DNA of 64,000 bases, taken from assembly GCA_030998225.1 (NCBI GenBank), contig JAPYXD010000727.1, positions 1,984,001 through 2,048,000 of the forward strand, written 5' to 3'. Positions 10,173 to 22,738 of this stretch are shown in pieces. The first letter of the stretch is position 1, and each line of letters opens with the position of its first letter. This stretch comes from Diplolepis rosae (Eukaryota; Arthropoda; Insecta; Hymenoptera; Diplolepididae). The notes beneath the pieces are model-generated. The model was not told where the DNA came from. It saw nothing but the letters and a program-made list of their open reading frames with translations, and searched no databases. A program made the position numbers and the translations under genes.

Positions 10173-13100
10173 GTTATTTTTGTATCTATTATATTAGAAA
10201 AGCAAATAGTATTTATCCATCATCTAAAATGTCAATTTTAAAAATTGCGATTAATCATCCTTTGGATTTTTCCACATAATTAGTTGAGACTTGAAAGAAA
10301 TAAGCATTCAAGATTAAAATCTTTTTGATTTTATCAATAGATAAAACTTCAAAATTGTCATAAAATTGTCTTATTTTATACGTTTCATATCAAAACAAAT
10401 ATCGCATAAGCAAATCAAAATTCTTGAGGTGAACCTTGCATATTATTTGTACTGCTTTCAAGTTGAATTTGGTAAACTAAGGAAAACCGTTGTTTAGAAA
10501 CGACTATTTGCAAAAAATAAACATATACTGACATCGGAAATTTCGATTCCGAATATAAATAAATCTGAATGTAATGGAAGGGAGCGATTTGTCATACTTT
10601 GCTTGGGTTTCGGGACTGGAAGGCGGAACGTCTTGGGTAAGAAAGGAAGAGCGTAAATCCTCTAGCTCCCATGAAGTTAAGTTTCCTAAAGGAGACATTT
10701 TAATTACCGGCCGCCTATTCGCCGGCAGTATATTCCACGATACACCTGCTCCTTGGTCCTGTGGCGATGGTGCACTGTTCCGAACGATCTCTCCCATTTG
10801 TCTCCTGAGTTTATATAAAGGCAGAGTCAAGCCCCGACCTCTGGGAGAAGCGTTTTCCTTTCTTCGGGCTAACAGAGCAAAGGAAGACAGACTTGATAGT
10901 TTGCTTCGCCTCCGAAAACCTTTACTCTCGAGATTTACTGGCTTCCAATAAGGTTTCTATACAAAGTTAAAGAAACTTTGTTAATCACTTCATTACTAAC
11001 AATTTTACTAATTTTTATTCCTCTAGTAATTGTTATAAGAATATAATTTGATATGAATAGTAGGTACTAATGGAGTTTAGCGCACAGCGTTACGTATATC
11101 AGGATACATTGAGAGATGTAAGAGGAATACTAATAGAGGGTGTAATTTGTATAAATGAATGGTCCCTTTGGGTGCATTGGAGTGTATGTAGGCATCAGAA
11201 GACCATGTGTCTTAGGGAGGCAGAGGTCGAGATTCGCTCCATGTGCCGCGGGACTTTCAGGACAACTGTCCAACATAATCAAGACTAACAGCTTCGACTG
11301 ATCCTTCAAGCTTCTTCGTCACCCGCCCACCTCTCTTTCTCCTTGACTTTCTCCTTCGTTCCACTCTATTTCTCAATTTATGTCACAATAACGTCACTTT
11401 AAGACGACGTTCACGGGGTGCTAGTATTGTCGTTGGGAACCGCAGTCTGTTTTTCGACGCGTCAACGACTTTATATTCTGACAAAACGCTCTCTCCTGCG
11501 AAACAATACTTTTACACGTCATTCTTTTCTAGAAAAGTTTCTGAAGAATGTAAAATAGGCAAAGGAATGACAAGCTTCAGAAATAGAAGTTAATATGACT
11601 AGAAAATTAATGTGAGAACAGGAGGATGAGAATGAAGGTAACAAATAACTGACAGGGATATAAAATAAAAGATATGTCAGAAGTATGTGAAGGGCTGATA
11701 TAAACCAAGGAGTTGGAACAAATGAAAAAAAATAAAAAGGTTAAAAAGAAATAACGAAGGCTTGATTGAATCGCTGGAGCGCGAGATGATAACAGAGTCG
11801 ATTGATTAAAGCCGGTCGCACTCGTGCCTCTAGGCGAATCACCCTTCTGTTAATGGGATTGGGAACAGTGACAGACAAAGTGTCAGAGGGTGGGAAGGTC
11901 CACTCAACTGTTGGGGTTAATGCTTCCCATAAGCTACCGAGAACGCGCGTATTACGTGTAGGTTTTATGCTCGACCAATCGCTAACACAATATTCACTTT
12001 CGACTACCTAACTGGCAAAACGAATCCGACAACCGCGCCAGACACGATTAAGGTCCTTGGGAAATTAGAGGAGCTAGGGAAAGTAAAACAAGTTGACTTT
12101 CACTTTCAAATTTAGAATGGATTTGTGAAAGATTTTAATTGATATTCGAAAATTAATTAATAGGAAACTTTTTTAAAAGAACATCACGAATTATATCTGT
12201 CACTTTAATAAAATTTTGTTAAACTAATCCAGGGTTTGAAGGAAAGTTTTGATTGTCTCTCGTGCCATATTCATAACACGCATAGGAATACAGTGTCCAA
12301 GTATCGGGTTTCAGTTGGTTTGTATTATGTTGCTTGGATTAGGACGACTGGAGGGTAACTTGCCTGTAGGATTAACCTATTCTGCAGCTTTATAGAAATT
12401 CAGCAAACCAGGATTACTCAAGATCTAATCCAGCTTGGTCTGTGGTACTCGCCTCAGGACTCAGGGAATCGTGAGCACGTGTTTCTATTTTGCCGGCAAA
12501 AGTTACATTTTAGACTGGACGAATAAATCGCAAAATACATTCAAGTCGTATTTATAGCTTACAAGATGATTGCTTTATTCAGGCAAACATTTTACCAAAT
12601 TGGAAAAAAACACGAGAAGGGAATTCTAGCATGTCAGTATTGATAGGATGGTTATTTATCAAACTGAAATGCGAAAGTGATTCCAGATGAATGCTGACGA
12701 TAATAGAAAGTTTGAAATATTCCGAAAAAATATACTTTTTAATTCACACTTCTTGCTCATCAACTAACGTGTCTAAAATATAATAAATATAGTCTTTCAG
12801 GAAAATGTTTTTTGGTATTTCTGTCTCTTATCAATTCACCATCTTAAATTTGAAAACTTCTTTATGAAATGCTCATTAGTCGTTTTCTAAAAACAAGTTC
12901 TAATCTTGTTTTCTTATTCCTTTCACTAACAGACATTTTATAGATTCAAAATCCATAATTCTAAACAATTCTATATACTATTGTTTTTGTTGCGGTCATT
13001 CCACCTCCCATTGGTTTCGAACTTCGCGCTCTCTTGAATTTATGGTCCTCGATTTTTGGCTGTTCGCTTGCAAAGTGCACAAGATAATCCACACGATATA

Positions 13101-14958
13101 CATTATATGTATTCGATTTATCGAGGACGCAAGAGAGGAAAATACAAGTTATTCCGGAATGGAGAGCTTGAGAGCGGAAAACTACAGATACACTCTCACT
13201 GGCTCTCTTGGGAAAAAACATCGACTACAACCTACTCTAGGTCCAAAAAGCATGAAGTAGGATACTAAAAAAAGGATGGGTCCACGAGAGAAATGAAATA
13301 AAGATTGCGTGAGGAAGAAAGTCGCATGATATGAAGACCTGCGCTGAAATGATAAAACTATGGATCCTTTCTAGCTTTCGCAGTTATAAAAGCAAGTTCT
13401 GTGGAACGGAATGAGCTCCACTGATGGACGAATCTGGACAGCTCAATTGCTTTTCTGAAACCCTCAGAATAAAGTCAGTATATAATAATAACGAGCTCTT
13501 GGGAAGCACTCACAAACTCCCAAAAAACAGCAAGAAATTCTTTCTTTCTGTTTACTGCAATGAAATAAATATGATTGTTGAAAGAGAAAGTCAGTAATCA
13601 AAAATTCTTTTAGAGAATAATGTGCAACTAAGAAAGAGAAGAGAGGTTAGTAGGAATAAATAGAGGTACAGAGAATGAGCAAATTTATGATTGTCCTAGT
13701 TTCAGAATGAGCTGTTTATTTAACTGACTGTTAAATGTTTATTTCATTCTTACCACCACAATTTTACGCTCTACATAAAGGTAGAAGACAATAAAAACAT
13801 TCATAGACGCATATTAAGAGCTAAGACGATTCAAAGATAAAAATGTTACTATTGAAATGACTTCTTACATAAAATGGAGTTTCATTTATTTTTTGTAAGC
13901 ACGCGTTTTTTATTTGATTATGATTATATTTGCTTTATACATTTCGGATGTATTTTGTAACAAATTATAATTTTATAATGCAGGTATACTTACAACTTTT
14001 GGTTTCATATTAATAATTTGAAATACTTGCGATTCAACATCTGAAAGTTGCCTATGAAACTGTTTTTCCTTTTCTAAATTAAAATTACATTGTTTCAAAA
14101 AGCGCGCCGGTTCGAACGCTTCAGGGAATGAATGAGGAAGGGGATAGGAATGCTAAACTGAAGAAGATGAGTAGCAAAGAGTAGGAAACAGGAAGTAAAG
14201 AACGGGGATATCCGCAAAGAATCCTTTCAATTATTTGCCGCACTAACGCACAGGCCAACTTTTAGTTTTTAATCCTGCGACCACGACGCTCGTCAGAGAG
14301 AGCGTGAGAGGGGCGGGGGCGAAGGCGGAAAGGGTAGATGGCTGGCTCGCTTTTGGCGAAACTCTTCAAAAGTGCTTTACACGCGGCCAAAGAGAAAGTT
14401 CCAGGGCGCAAATTGCTTTTGAAATCTAGTGTGTCTACACGCTCGCACCAGCTTCAACTCCATTTTCGCACTTGGTGCTTTGATTGGTCTTCAAGGGAGC
14501 TAAAGCGATTCCTACTTCTCAAGGTATATTAAAAACTCAAGCAATAAAGAATACGTCTACATTTCTTCCAAATAATCTTCTGACACTTGGCTCTTGTGAC
14601 ATCAGGAATAAATAGTATTTTTCACATTTAATGTTTTGATACAAATTTTTCAATGAATAATATTTCACAGCGTGTCAATCCCAAAATTACATAGAAAGTG
14701 TCATACTAGCTCGTGGGTTATTATCTCTTTGTATAGAGCATGTAATCAATATTGCTCTCAGTCTATTCCCATACTATATGTATAGAGGCTCAAGGTCTCC
14801 AGCCATTTTCTTTCAATATTATATTATCATTCAGCTGTGAAAAGAAATTAAAATCAGAATTCGTTAACATACATATTATGTATTAAAAGATTTCACCTTT
14901 TCTGAATACTTTTCTTTAAATAAACAGACACTTTAAATTTAGGACTAAAAATAAAGTG
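10173..14958. other. Non-coding stretch with several GC-richer unique islands
   Basis: No gene or mobile element recognised. Islands of higher GC and apparently single-copy sequence lie near 10560-10950, 11070-11480, 11780-12060, 12970-13260 and 14100-14480. The longest frame (125 codons, 10574-10951 plus) overlaps a 108-codon frame on the other strand and has no recognisable domain. Such islands could be enhancers or unrecognised exons. Confidence 0.4.
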
Positions 14959-15183
14959 TACTCTCTAAATCTGAATCAGTCAAATTTTAACTGATTGCAT
15001 CAGTGATTTGCCTTTTCACTGATTCATCAGTGAAAAAAATATTTTTCACTGTCAAACCAGTCAATTTTCACTGAAATAATCAGTGAAATTTGACTGATTT
15101 ACAGTAACCTCTTTTTAGCTATTTGAATCAGTCAAATTTCACTGATAATCAGTAGATTTTGACTGATTCAAATTTAGAGAGTA
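14959..15183. mobile_element. Compact MITE packed with ATCAGT motifs
   Basis: The ends are CTCTCTAAATCTGAATCAGT and the inverse of a close variant, both bordered by TA. Eleven ATCAGT/ACTGAT cores in both orientations fill the 225 bp, most within CAGTCAAA or CAGTGAAA extensions. The structure is intact with no coding capacity. It is related to the degraded copy at 8470-8822 and to motifs inside the insertion near 50.2 kb. Confidence 0.75.
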
Positions 15184-16108
15184 ATGTAACATACCTTGAC
15201 TATAGTAAAAATAAAACTTTAAAAAAGGCTATAGGTATTCAAGCTAAAATTAGCGTTAAAACGTGTCTAGGTAGAATATCAAAGATGGTAAGGGTCTACA
15301 AATTTTAAGAGAAAGTATCCTAATAAAATAAAAAATCCTATGACATATTCCATTAACATTTATTCATGCAAATATCAAGATGCGTTATACAAATGTGCAT
15401 TAAAATATCAGCAGAGTTTTCTAACTATCTATTAAAAATATATTTCATAAATATAGATACCAGTCACTCAGAGAACAGTTTTTCTCTGATACTCAGTAAA
15501 AAAACCTTTACTTGAATTAAAAAAAGCTTTTATCAATATATATTTATATTTAAAATATACAAAGAAGTTTAGAATCAAACTTAGATCTTTTTTGGTATGT
15601 TGAAAGTTGATGAATTTGCATTTCCACGAAAAAATAGTGAATAATAAAAAAATAATGAGGTGGATTTCAATTTTGTATACAAATTTATGTGATACAGGGG
15701 GACACATCGTAAGGTCGTTGTGGGGTGTCAGCTTTCTTGGATCGTAGCCCTCTTAAATTGAGAACAAATCAAATGGCGGCAGTGTACAAGGTACCATAAG
15801 GCTTTTTCTTTGAAGTCACTCAAGCCCTCCCAAGTGAGACAAGGCAGCCAAGTGAGAACCACCCCTTAGGGGTTGCTAGAGGGACTGACGGGGCGCCGGG
15901 ACGCCGTCTGTGCAAAGCTTCGACGCCTCGTGCCTTCAGCATCGTGTAAAGGTCTCTCGCAGTATTATGGCAAACCGCTTTATCGTTCTACCCTCTATGA
16001 TAAATCCATCCCGATAACTTACACGTCGTATGATCGAAGAGCAGAATTTTATTTTATGAATGTCTGAAAAAAAAGTCAATTCAACAAATTATAAAAATCA
16101 AGCAATAG
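15184..16108. other. Non-coding stretch
   Basis: No feature recognised. 15700-16070 is GC-richer and unique. The 79-codon frame on the minus strand at 15468-15707 is hydrophobic by composition and is not credible. Confidence 0.45.
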
Positions 16109-16643
16109 CCCGTGTGGAAAAATTTCATGGCGCTGGCCAGCGCCAGACCAGACTGTCTAGTTTCCAGTTCTGGCGCTGAATATAAGGCCTGGTCTAGGGC
16201 TGGCCAGAACTGTAACTTTTTTGTACGATCAGCCGCTAGGCAGCGGCTGGCCAGCCACAGGCCAGCGGCTAGTCAGCCACGAATTCGCGACAAGTTAGCC
16301 ACTAATTGGTGGTTAGTTAATAAAGTTTTGGTTGAGAAACCATTTCAATTCAACATTTATCGACTTGGATTAAAAATCATAAAGTAAGTAGTAGCAATAT
16401 TTGCAAAAAAGAGATACTTGTTTCCGGTCGCGTAATAAATGTTTCTATAGACTTGTTACTAACCTAGGAATTTTTCGAAACTTGTGAAAAAAAATTCGTT
16501 CGCCTTATACAAACTTTTTAGTCATGGAATGCTGACCAGCGCCAGATCCGAGGCAGACCAGAACTTTTAGACTAGCCGGTCTGGACGTTGTCAGACCTGA
16601 GCCAGATCAGACAATAGACTGCCATGGAATTTTTCCATACGGG
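16109..16643. mobile_element. TIR element with dense CCAG/CTGG motif array
   Basis: The termini CCCGTGTGGAAAAATTTCA and the inverse of CCCGTATGGAAAAATTCCA are followed inward by ATGGC on both sides. The subterminal regions hold many copies of GCCAG, CCAGAC and their inverses, including a local palindrome around GCGCTGGCCAGCGC near the left end. The core is AT-rich and non-coding. No clean target-site duplication is visible (ATAG on the left, AGAG on the right). Probably non-autonomous; superfamily unknown. Confidence 0.75.
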
Positions 16644-18646
16644 AGAGACTGGAAATACTTTAGCCATTGCTTGTGCAATATCAGAAGGATAGATTAATTG
16701 TATTTAAGTAATTATGGTTCTGCGTGATACACAACAAGGACTTTACCTTGTGCAAATAGGATCGTATGATTGAAACATAGAGCATAAATCAGAAAATCCA
16801 GGATTTATTTGTTTGTTAGAACGAATAGGATCGTCAACGCCAACTAGAGTAAACTTAAAATTACATGCAGGTGAGATATGGGAAACCGATTAATGGGAAC
16901 CTCGCTTTGCAGGTACGAGGAGGAATAAATCAAAGTATTGCAGATTCACCGATAATAGTAACATCAACACCTTTATCGGCACTCAAAACGAGAAACTGTT
17001 ACCATCGATATTTTACGATCAAATGTTTACGTATCGAACGTGCGAGACATTATTACACTCCAAGAAAGTACAAACTCTGAAATTTTGCTGAAACTAAACC
17101 CGCGAATTATAAATCTTATATAAGTATATGAAAATTTATCCCTCTTTTACAAGTTCCACTATATCGGTGTAGAAATATTTCTTTATCCTTATCATATATA
17201 TACGAGGTAAAATGCCATGTATTCATATAAGGATCTATGGAAAGATGCTCGTATCGTTGTTACTGCTTCTACTTACCTAACCTCTTACCTCTGGGTCCTA
17301 GAAGTGCCATTGCCTCCCTAATATAAAATTGCTCAGATTCTAAAATTCTTGGTATGTGTTTTCTTCATGGCTCTTTCCATAAAAGGTTTCCAAGACTGTT
17401 GGGAGGACTTCTATACCAAACAATATAAATTGGTTGCTCACTATTTCTTCAATAACATAGTTTATACTGAAATTTCATAAAATACACTAAACCGTAAAAG
17501 AACTAATGTTTCATTTTAACAATTGAAAATAAGTATTTATGAAGCTGATGTTACATAAACCGGAGATAAATTCTGTTCCTTTATCATTGAATGGAAAAAA
17601 AATGAGAGCGACTTGCTCAAGCGAGCAGTAAAACCGCGCTTGTCTGTTTAAAATAATCAGCCTGAAGCATCTAATTCTGAGGGAGTTTCTTTCAACTCAG
17701 CCTGTTTTATTCTATTAGTTGAAAATACGTCGTTTCTTTGACGCACTATTCCTTGGAAAGCACGTGCTCGTCGTTTCGGTTTTGAGAGCAAGGTACGTCA
17801 AAGGACGCTCAAAGGCATTGTGCTTGCTCGCGCGCGGAATCGTGTCCGTGCGCAATAGTATGCGTGCGCCTAGCCTCTTCGTATCTGCTCATTGTGACGA
17901 AGGCTGAGGGTCTGCATTGTCTACCTTGAAAAGGTTAAAACGAATAAAAGAATTTCGTAATTCAGGAGGAAGACTAGTCGCCAAAAGAATTAGTTAATTG
18001 ACGAGAGCTTTTAGAACGAAACGAAGAAAGCAGCAGAAGAAAAAGTAAGGTTGCAAAAGTAGACAGAAAGCTGGAGAAAAAGAGTCAAGATGTTGAAAAG
18101 TAGTATCAGGAAGGAATTTCCGGACCTCTTTGCTCTAGTGCATTGTCCCTGACTACTCCATTAAAAATCAGGAACAAGCAAGTTTATTTTGAAAATAGAT
18201 CCTCTTGAGTAGATGTTTCTTCTGTGAATAATTAATGAACTCGTCAACTATTCCTCGAGCATAACTACACTCTCGAACAGAGAAACAAACACTAACCCCA
18301 CTCGAGTAGTGCTTATTTCCCGAGCAGATCTGTGTCGTGTAGAGTTAAGGGGTACTCATTTTTATTCACCGAAACCGCCACTCTGCACGAACAACGATTA
18401 CTGTTCCTCCAACATTCCGTAACTGCAATCCTCCTAATTGTAGGTATTTAACTCGAGCTACCAGTAGGGAAATACGAAAGGAGTTTGGACTGGAGAATGC
18501 GTAGAAATTCAAGCACATTCGGGTCAAAAGCACTCGCGCGTAAAAGCCAGACGGAATTGTACTTAGTACTGATGACAACTGATTGTTGCATGCTAACTAA
18601 AGCACTTCTGTCAGCGAACATTCACCGAACAGAATACTAGCTTATG
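16644..18646. other. Non-coding stretch
   Basis: No gene recognised. 17640-18100 is a GC-richer unique island with purine-rich sequence after 17930. Confidence 0.45.
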
Positions 18647-19256
18647 CACTGAGAAAACTGGAGTGTCAAACTTTGAGTGTCAAAATTTAGATAGTCAGTC
18701 TGAACTTCTAGATAGTACAAAACTCTTTCCGAAATTTTTTCTTTTTGGTCAGGGAGACACTCATTTGATATTCTGCTTAACTGTTACCAGAGTGTCAGAA
18801 TCACTATAAAGAGTGTCGATTGGTGAAATACGCGCCAAAATTGTAAAGTCACGTGGGTTCGCCTATTTTTCCTCCAATATCACCAGCGTGGACTCTAACC
18901 TCATTGCCGGTTTCGCGTCCTTTACGTGTTAAAGTGTCACGAGGGTTATTTTTACCAACTAATTGGTGAGTACCTATTTCACTTGCTATAATAACATAAT
19001 AATTGTGAAAGCTTAAATGTAATAGTTTTGAGGTTAGCCATAGAGGTAGAATATAGTCTATTTTTCCCTCTTCGATAATCTATTTTTTCTCTGCGATGAT
19101 CAACTTTTCCCTCTAAAGTATTCAAGTTGACCATCTTATTTTCACAATCCACAGGTAATAAGTTACACTATCTAGAAGGCTGTCCTATAGTTTAACCTCA
19201 AATATAGTCTGCTTCACCCTCCAAATGTTTAGGTTGACACTCCAGTTTTCTCAGTG
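18647..19256. mobile_element. CACTG-ended TIR element, 610 bp
   Basis: The left end CACTGAGAAAACTGGAGTG and its exact inverse at the right extend for about 23 bp. Both sides are flanked by TG, suggesting a 2-bp duplication. AGTGTC is repeated through the interior (18662, 18676, 18790, 18810 and elsewhere). CACT-type ends with a 2- to 3-bp duplication are seen in CACTA/EnSpm elements, so that is a possible class. No transposase. Confidence 0.75.
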
Positions 19257-19361
19257 TGCTCATTCCATAAAATCATTTCAAACAATTTACTTTAAATTAT
19301 CAGTGTTAAGTACAGGACTTTTTTTTAGTTTTTAATTTTGGGTTTTAATTAACTTTACCAA

Positions 19362-19872
19362 TTAACAAAACAAATTTTTCATATAAATTTTTCAGTTTAA
19401 ATATTATTTTTGCATTTTTTTGTAAAAAGGACATTTAAAAAAAATTTATCTTGCTTACTGTGAAGCTAGATTTTTCAGGCTTTCAAAATATGTAAAGCTA
19501 GACATTTTGTTCAGATGTTTCCGGCGGTTTTAAGAGCGCGTGTACTGTGCACAAAGTTGAATCTCTTTTTCGTGATCTCAAAAGCTATTTTGTAATGAAA
19601 TATGCTGATAAGTACAGAACTGTGAATGTATTAAAACATTAGTATTATTTGCAATTAATTAGATGAGTTTGAAATTTCTGCGAAAGCGTCTTTTTTTTCG
19701 CAGAAAGATTTCAAATTCTTAAATTTAAGTTTAAATTATTTGCAATACTGTTAGGCCATATTTTGTTCCAAAAATATGTCAAGATAAACAAAGTTTTTAA
19801 CATTTAATTTTTCCAAAAAAATGCAAAAACAATATTCAAACTGAAAAATTTATATGAAAAAAATTGTTTTTT
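19362..19872. repeat. Fold-back repeat with arms near 85 bp
   Basis: The left arm (19362-19453, containing CATATAAATTTTTCAGTTTA) is repeated inverted at 19790-19872. A second, shorter hairpin lies inside (about 19672-19716, stem around TTTCTGCGAAA). The arms are AT-rich and moderately diverged. This is an old, non-coding element. Confidence 0.6.
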
Positions 19873-21478
19873 CAAAATAGTTAGAGCCATTGAAAAGAAC
19901 GGGAAAAGGCTACAAAAGCTAATATACATAAGACATGATTTTAAAAAAAATGCAAGTTAAAATTTTTTCAATAAAGATGGTCAAGTGAAAAGTGTAAACT
20001 TATCACCCCTGTAATTTATTAAATGTAGGTGCTAATGCAAAATCACTTGTATAATTATGAGTTTGTATCTAGTACAATATTTCTTAGAAATTTCCAAAAA
20101 TTTGGAACAAGGAAATTCTTTTGGTAGTACACTTGGCAAATTCTACCCCATAAGCAAGAGACTATTTATTATTTTAAGCGGAGTAGGCGGTTGGGAGACC
20201 CAATAAATGTTAGAGAAAATCCCCAGGAAAAGTTGCCAGACAAAAGATAGACTTACATTAATATTGTCGATCTCGGCTATCTAGAAATTTCGAAATTGAA
20301 TTACTAGTCAAATGAACATAAATTTTTTTCCTGGAACCGACTCTCGTTCCTTAACACTAAATGAGAAAGGAGAGAGTTTCCGGTTACCAAATGTCGTCAA
20401 AAACCACAATTTTAACTTGCTTGTCGATAATGTAGTCTCCAACCTGATTGACAAGTCAAGTCTTCCAAGTTAACGTTATTCAAATTAGGTCTAAAGTTCC
20501 CGCGATGTTGAGACCTAACTTTGACGTCTACGGATATCCCTTTTCGACCGCGATTTCTTAAATAAATAATGAATTAGATTTTTCTGTCAAAATGTTCAAA
20601 CAAATTCTGATCAAAGATTCTAGGACCTTACGAATAACATTTGCAGTCAGATTTTTATTCGCAATTACGCACTACCAAAATAATCAAGGGAATATTATTT
20701 CAATGCTGATAAGAATGATGATTGAATGGGACTGCAAATACTGTTAACATCATCTCCAAATAGCATCTGATTTAGAGATTATCTCCGCAAATTTCTGTCT
20801 CCATGAGCGGATTACTCTCCAATCAAAGATGATGGCAAAAAGGGTCTGTTTCTTTCAGAGTATAGGTAGTTTCTTTCTTTTTTGTGTTGTTAGAGAAAGC
20901 ACCCACGCAATTATGTGACACCGAAATGATGTGATGTTTTTCTTAGTACATCAACTCGTCACAAGTTTTCTGTAATGAGATACTTATCATTAGAGGTGGC
21001 TTTCGAGCTCCCACAAATTGAGAAGCATTATCCTCTTGGCATCCATACTCGTATAAGATCCTTTTCGAGATAGGGGGTAGCCTTGAATAATTCAGAGACT
21101 AGTCACGGCTCGACGCGAAATATATGTTATTTTCTCGGCGACCCTTATGCCGAGTACGGTCACTCTCTATGGTCCTAGCCAGTGTGTACACCAATGGTTC
21201 ACGCAAGAGACTCGAGTCTGAATGGCATATAATTAAGTCACAACATCGATGTCCGCCCCCAAGGGACGAGCAAGAACAAACAGGCTAAATGAACGTCGCG
21301 CTTCTCGTTACTCTACAAGGCTAGCCACCTTTTACTTTTTACAGACAGTACAGTAAAGAGAAAACACAAATTGTTCCCGTTTCTGAAAATAAATGTCAAC
21401 ACTTTTCTCTCTTTTCCATTATTTAAGGGAATAAATAAAAATAAACTAGTTATTTCATAAAAATCTACTTTAATATCT
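19873..21478. other. Non-coding stretch
   Basis: No feature recognised. The sequence around 20990-21340 is GC-richer and unique. Confidence 0.45.
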
Positions 21479-22137
21479 TTAAGGTAGTACGATCACGAAA
21501 ATTAGACCTCAGACAAAAATAGATAATTTTGCTTTCAAGAATTGCAATATTATTATTGAACGGCTAATTTGAAAGAGAAAAGATTATTTTTCATGAAAAA
21601 AATTTGAAACACAAAAAAATAATGTTATTAATAAATTTTATTTTTGCCCAAACTTATTTTCTTATCGCTTCGATCCAAATTTTTTAAAATGATGCGATTC
21701 TAATAAATCACGGTTCATTTTTTTAGGAAAATGGTTTTCTACAACTTGACCGTTTCCGATTTTTGAAAATGAATTCTTTAATGGCTGAAATTATAAAAAT
21801 AAAATTTTTATAAACAAATTGCTGTATTTGATAATAATTAATTCAATTTTAAAAATAGGAAATGGTCAAGTTGTAGAGAATCTTTTTTTTTAAATAAATG
21901 AACCGTGATTTATTAGAATCGCATCATTTTTAAAAATTTGGCTTGAAGCGATAAGAAAATAAGTTTGGGCAAAAATAAAATTGATTAATATCATTATTTT
22001 TTTCTGTTTCAAATTTTTTTCATAAAAAATAATCTTTTCTCTTTCAAAATAGCCCTTCAATAATAATATTGCTATTCTTGAAAGCAAAATTATCTATTTT
22101 TGCCTGATGCCTAATTTTCGTGATCGTACTACCTTAA
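21479..22137. mobile_element. TTAA-flanked fold-back element, arms about 290 bp
   Basis: TTAA at 21479-21482 and 22134-22137 bounds 651 bp that folds almost end to end. The left arm starts GGTAGTACGATCACGAAAAT, and the right arm is the inverse of nearly the same sequence. The arms run 21483-21775 and 21840-22133, with a loop of about 65 bp. Open frames inside are by-products of the repeat. A TTAA duplication suggests mobilisation by a piggyBac-type transposase. The termini are unrelated to the GGCCATG family in this window. Confidence 0.85.
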
Positions 22138-22577
22138 GCAACTTATGATTTTATGTATAGGAAACCAGATGTATAGAACATCACTAATGAATGACTAGAT
22201 TTCCAAAAAATCAGTGAATGGCTTTTTATCAAGGACCAATTCATCATACGATTTTCCTTTCTCGAGTCAGCGACAAATTAATGAATCAAGGGCACTTCTT
22301 CCTTAGCCTTAGGGTACTCGCGAACAATTTAGCGCAGCCTTTATGTCTCTTCGCTTTGCTCTTTTTTCCCGATACAAACTTTTAAATAAGGCGCTTCTGG
22401 CGAATTGACTTGCTTCCCTCGACAACGCCTGTTTAAGAAGAGCCTTTTCGTTGCAAACTCCCTTTTTTCTTTTACTTTCTAAATTTTCCTTCAAACCACT
22501 CTGTCTTTCTCACTTTCTCTTTCTTTCATATTCTCGCTCTCTCTCTCTCTCTCTCCTTCTCTTCCTTTCTTCATCAG
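22138..22577. other. Non-coding stretch ending in a pyrimidine tract
   Basis: The last 110 bases are strongly pyrimidine-rich and include a CT microsatellite. They lead up to TTCATCAG at 22570-22577, which resembles a 3' splice site. Confidence 0.4.
22536..22556. repeat. (CT)n microsatellite
   Basis: A CT dinucleotide run inside a longer pyrimidine tract. Confidence 0.85.
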
Positions 22578-22738
22578 GAACAACGAATTACGAGTTCGGA
22601 GGTTCTCACTGTATCGACTGCATGTCATCAACTTCGTTATTGTGGTATCAATTTCCGCCGGGAATTCCAATTACTCGGCTTCCACCTTCCTATAACAAGC
22701 GTAAAATTGAATACAACGATTGCCACTGCGAAGATTGA
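22578..22738 (+). other. Possible terminal exon, unconfirmed
   Basis: After a long polypyrimidine tract and a CAG acceptor-like triplet, one frame stays open for about 53 codons to a TGA. It begins around GTTNYEFGGSHC and ends KIEYNDCHCED. Its composition (Cys, Tyr, Pro, Asn) is less biased than the other short frames here. I do not recognise the protein, no upstream partner exon was identified, and a frame this short can arise by chance. Confidence 0.12.

Noticed and set aside
10504..10951. Overlapping 125-codon (plus) and 108-codon (minus) frames
   Set aside because: They overlap on opposite strands in a GC-richer patch. Neither has a recognised domain, and antisense pairs of this kind follow from composition.
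21890..22087. 65-codon minus-strand frame
   Set aside because: It lies wholly in one arm of the TTAA fold-back and is a by-product of AT-rich inverted sequence.
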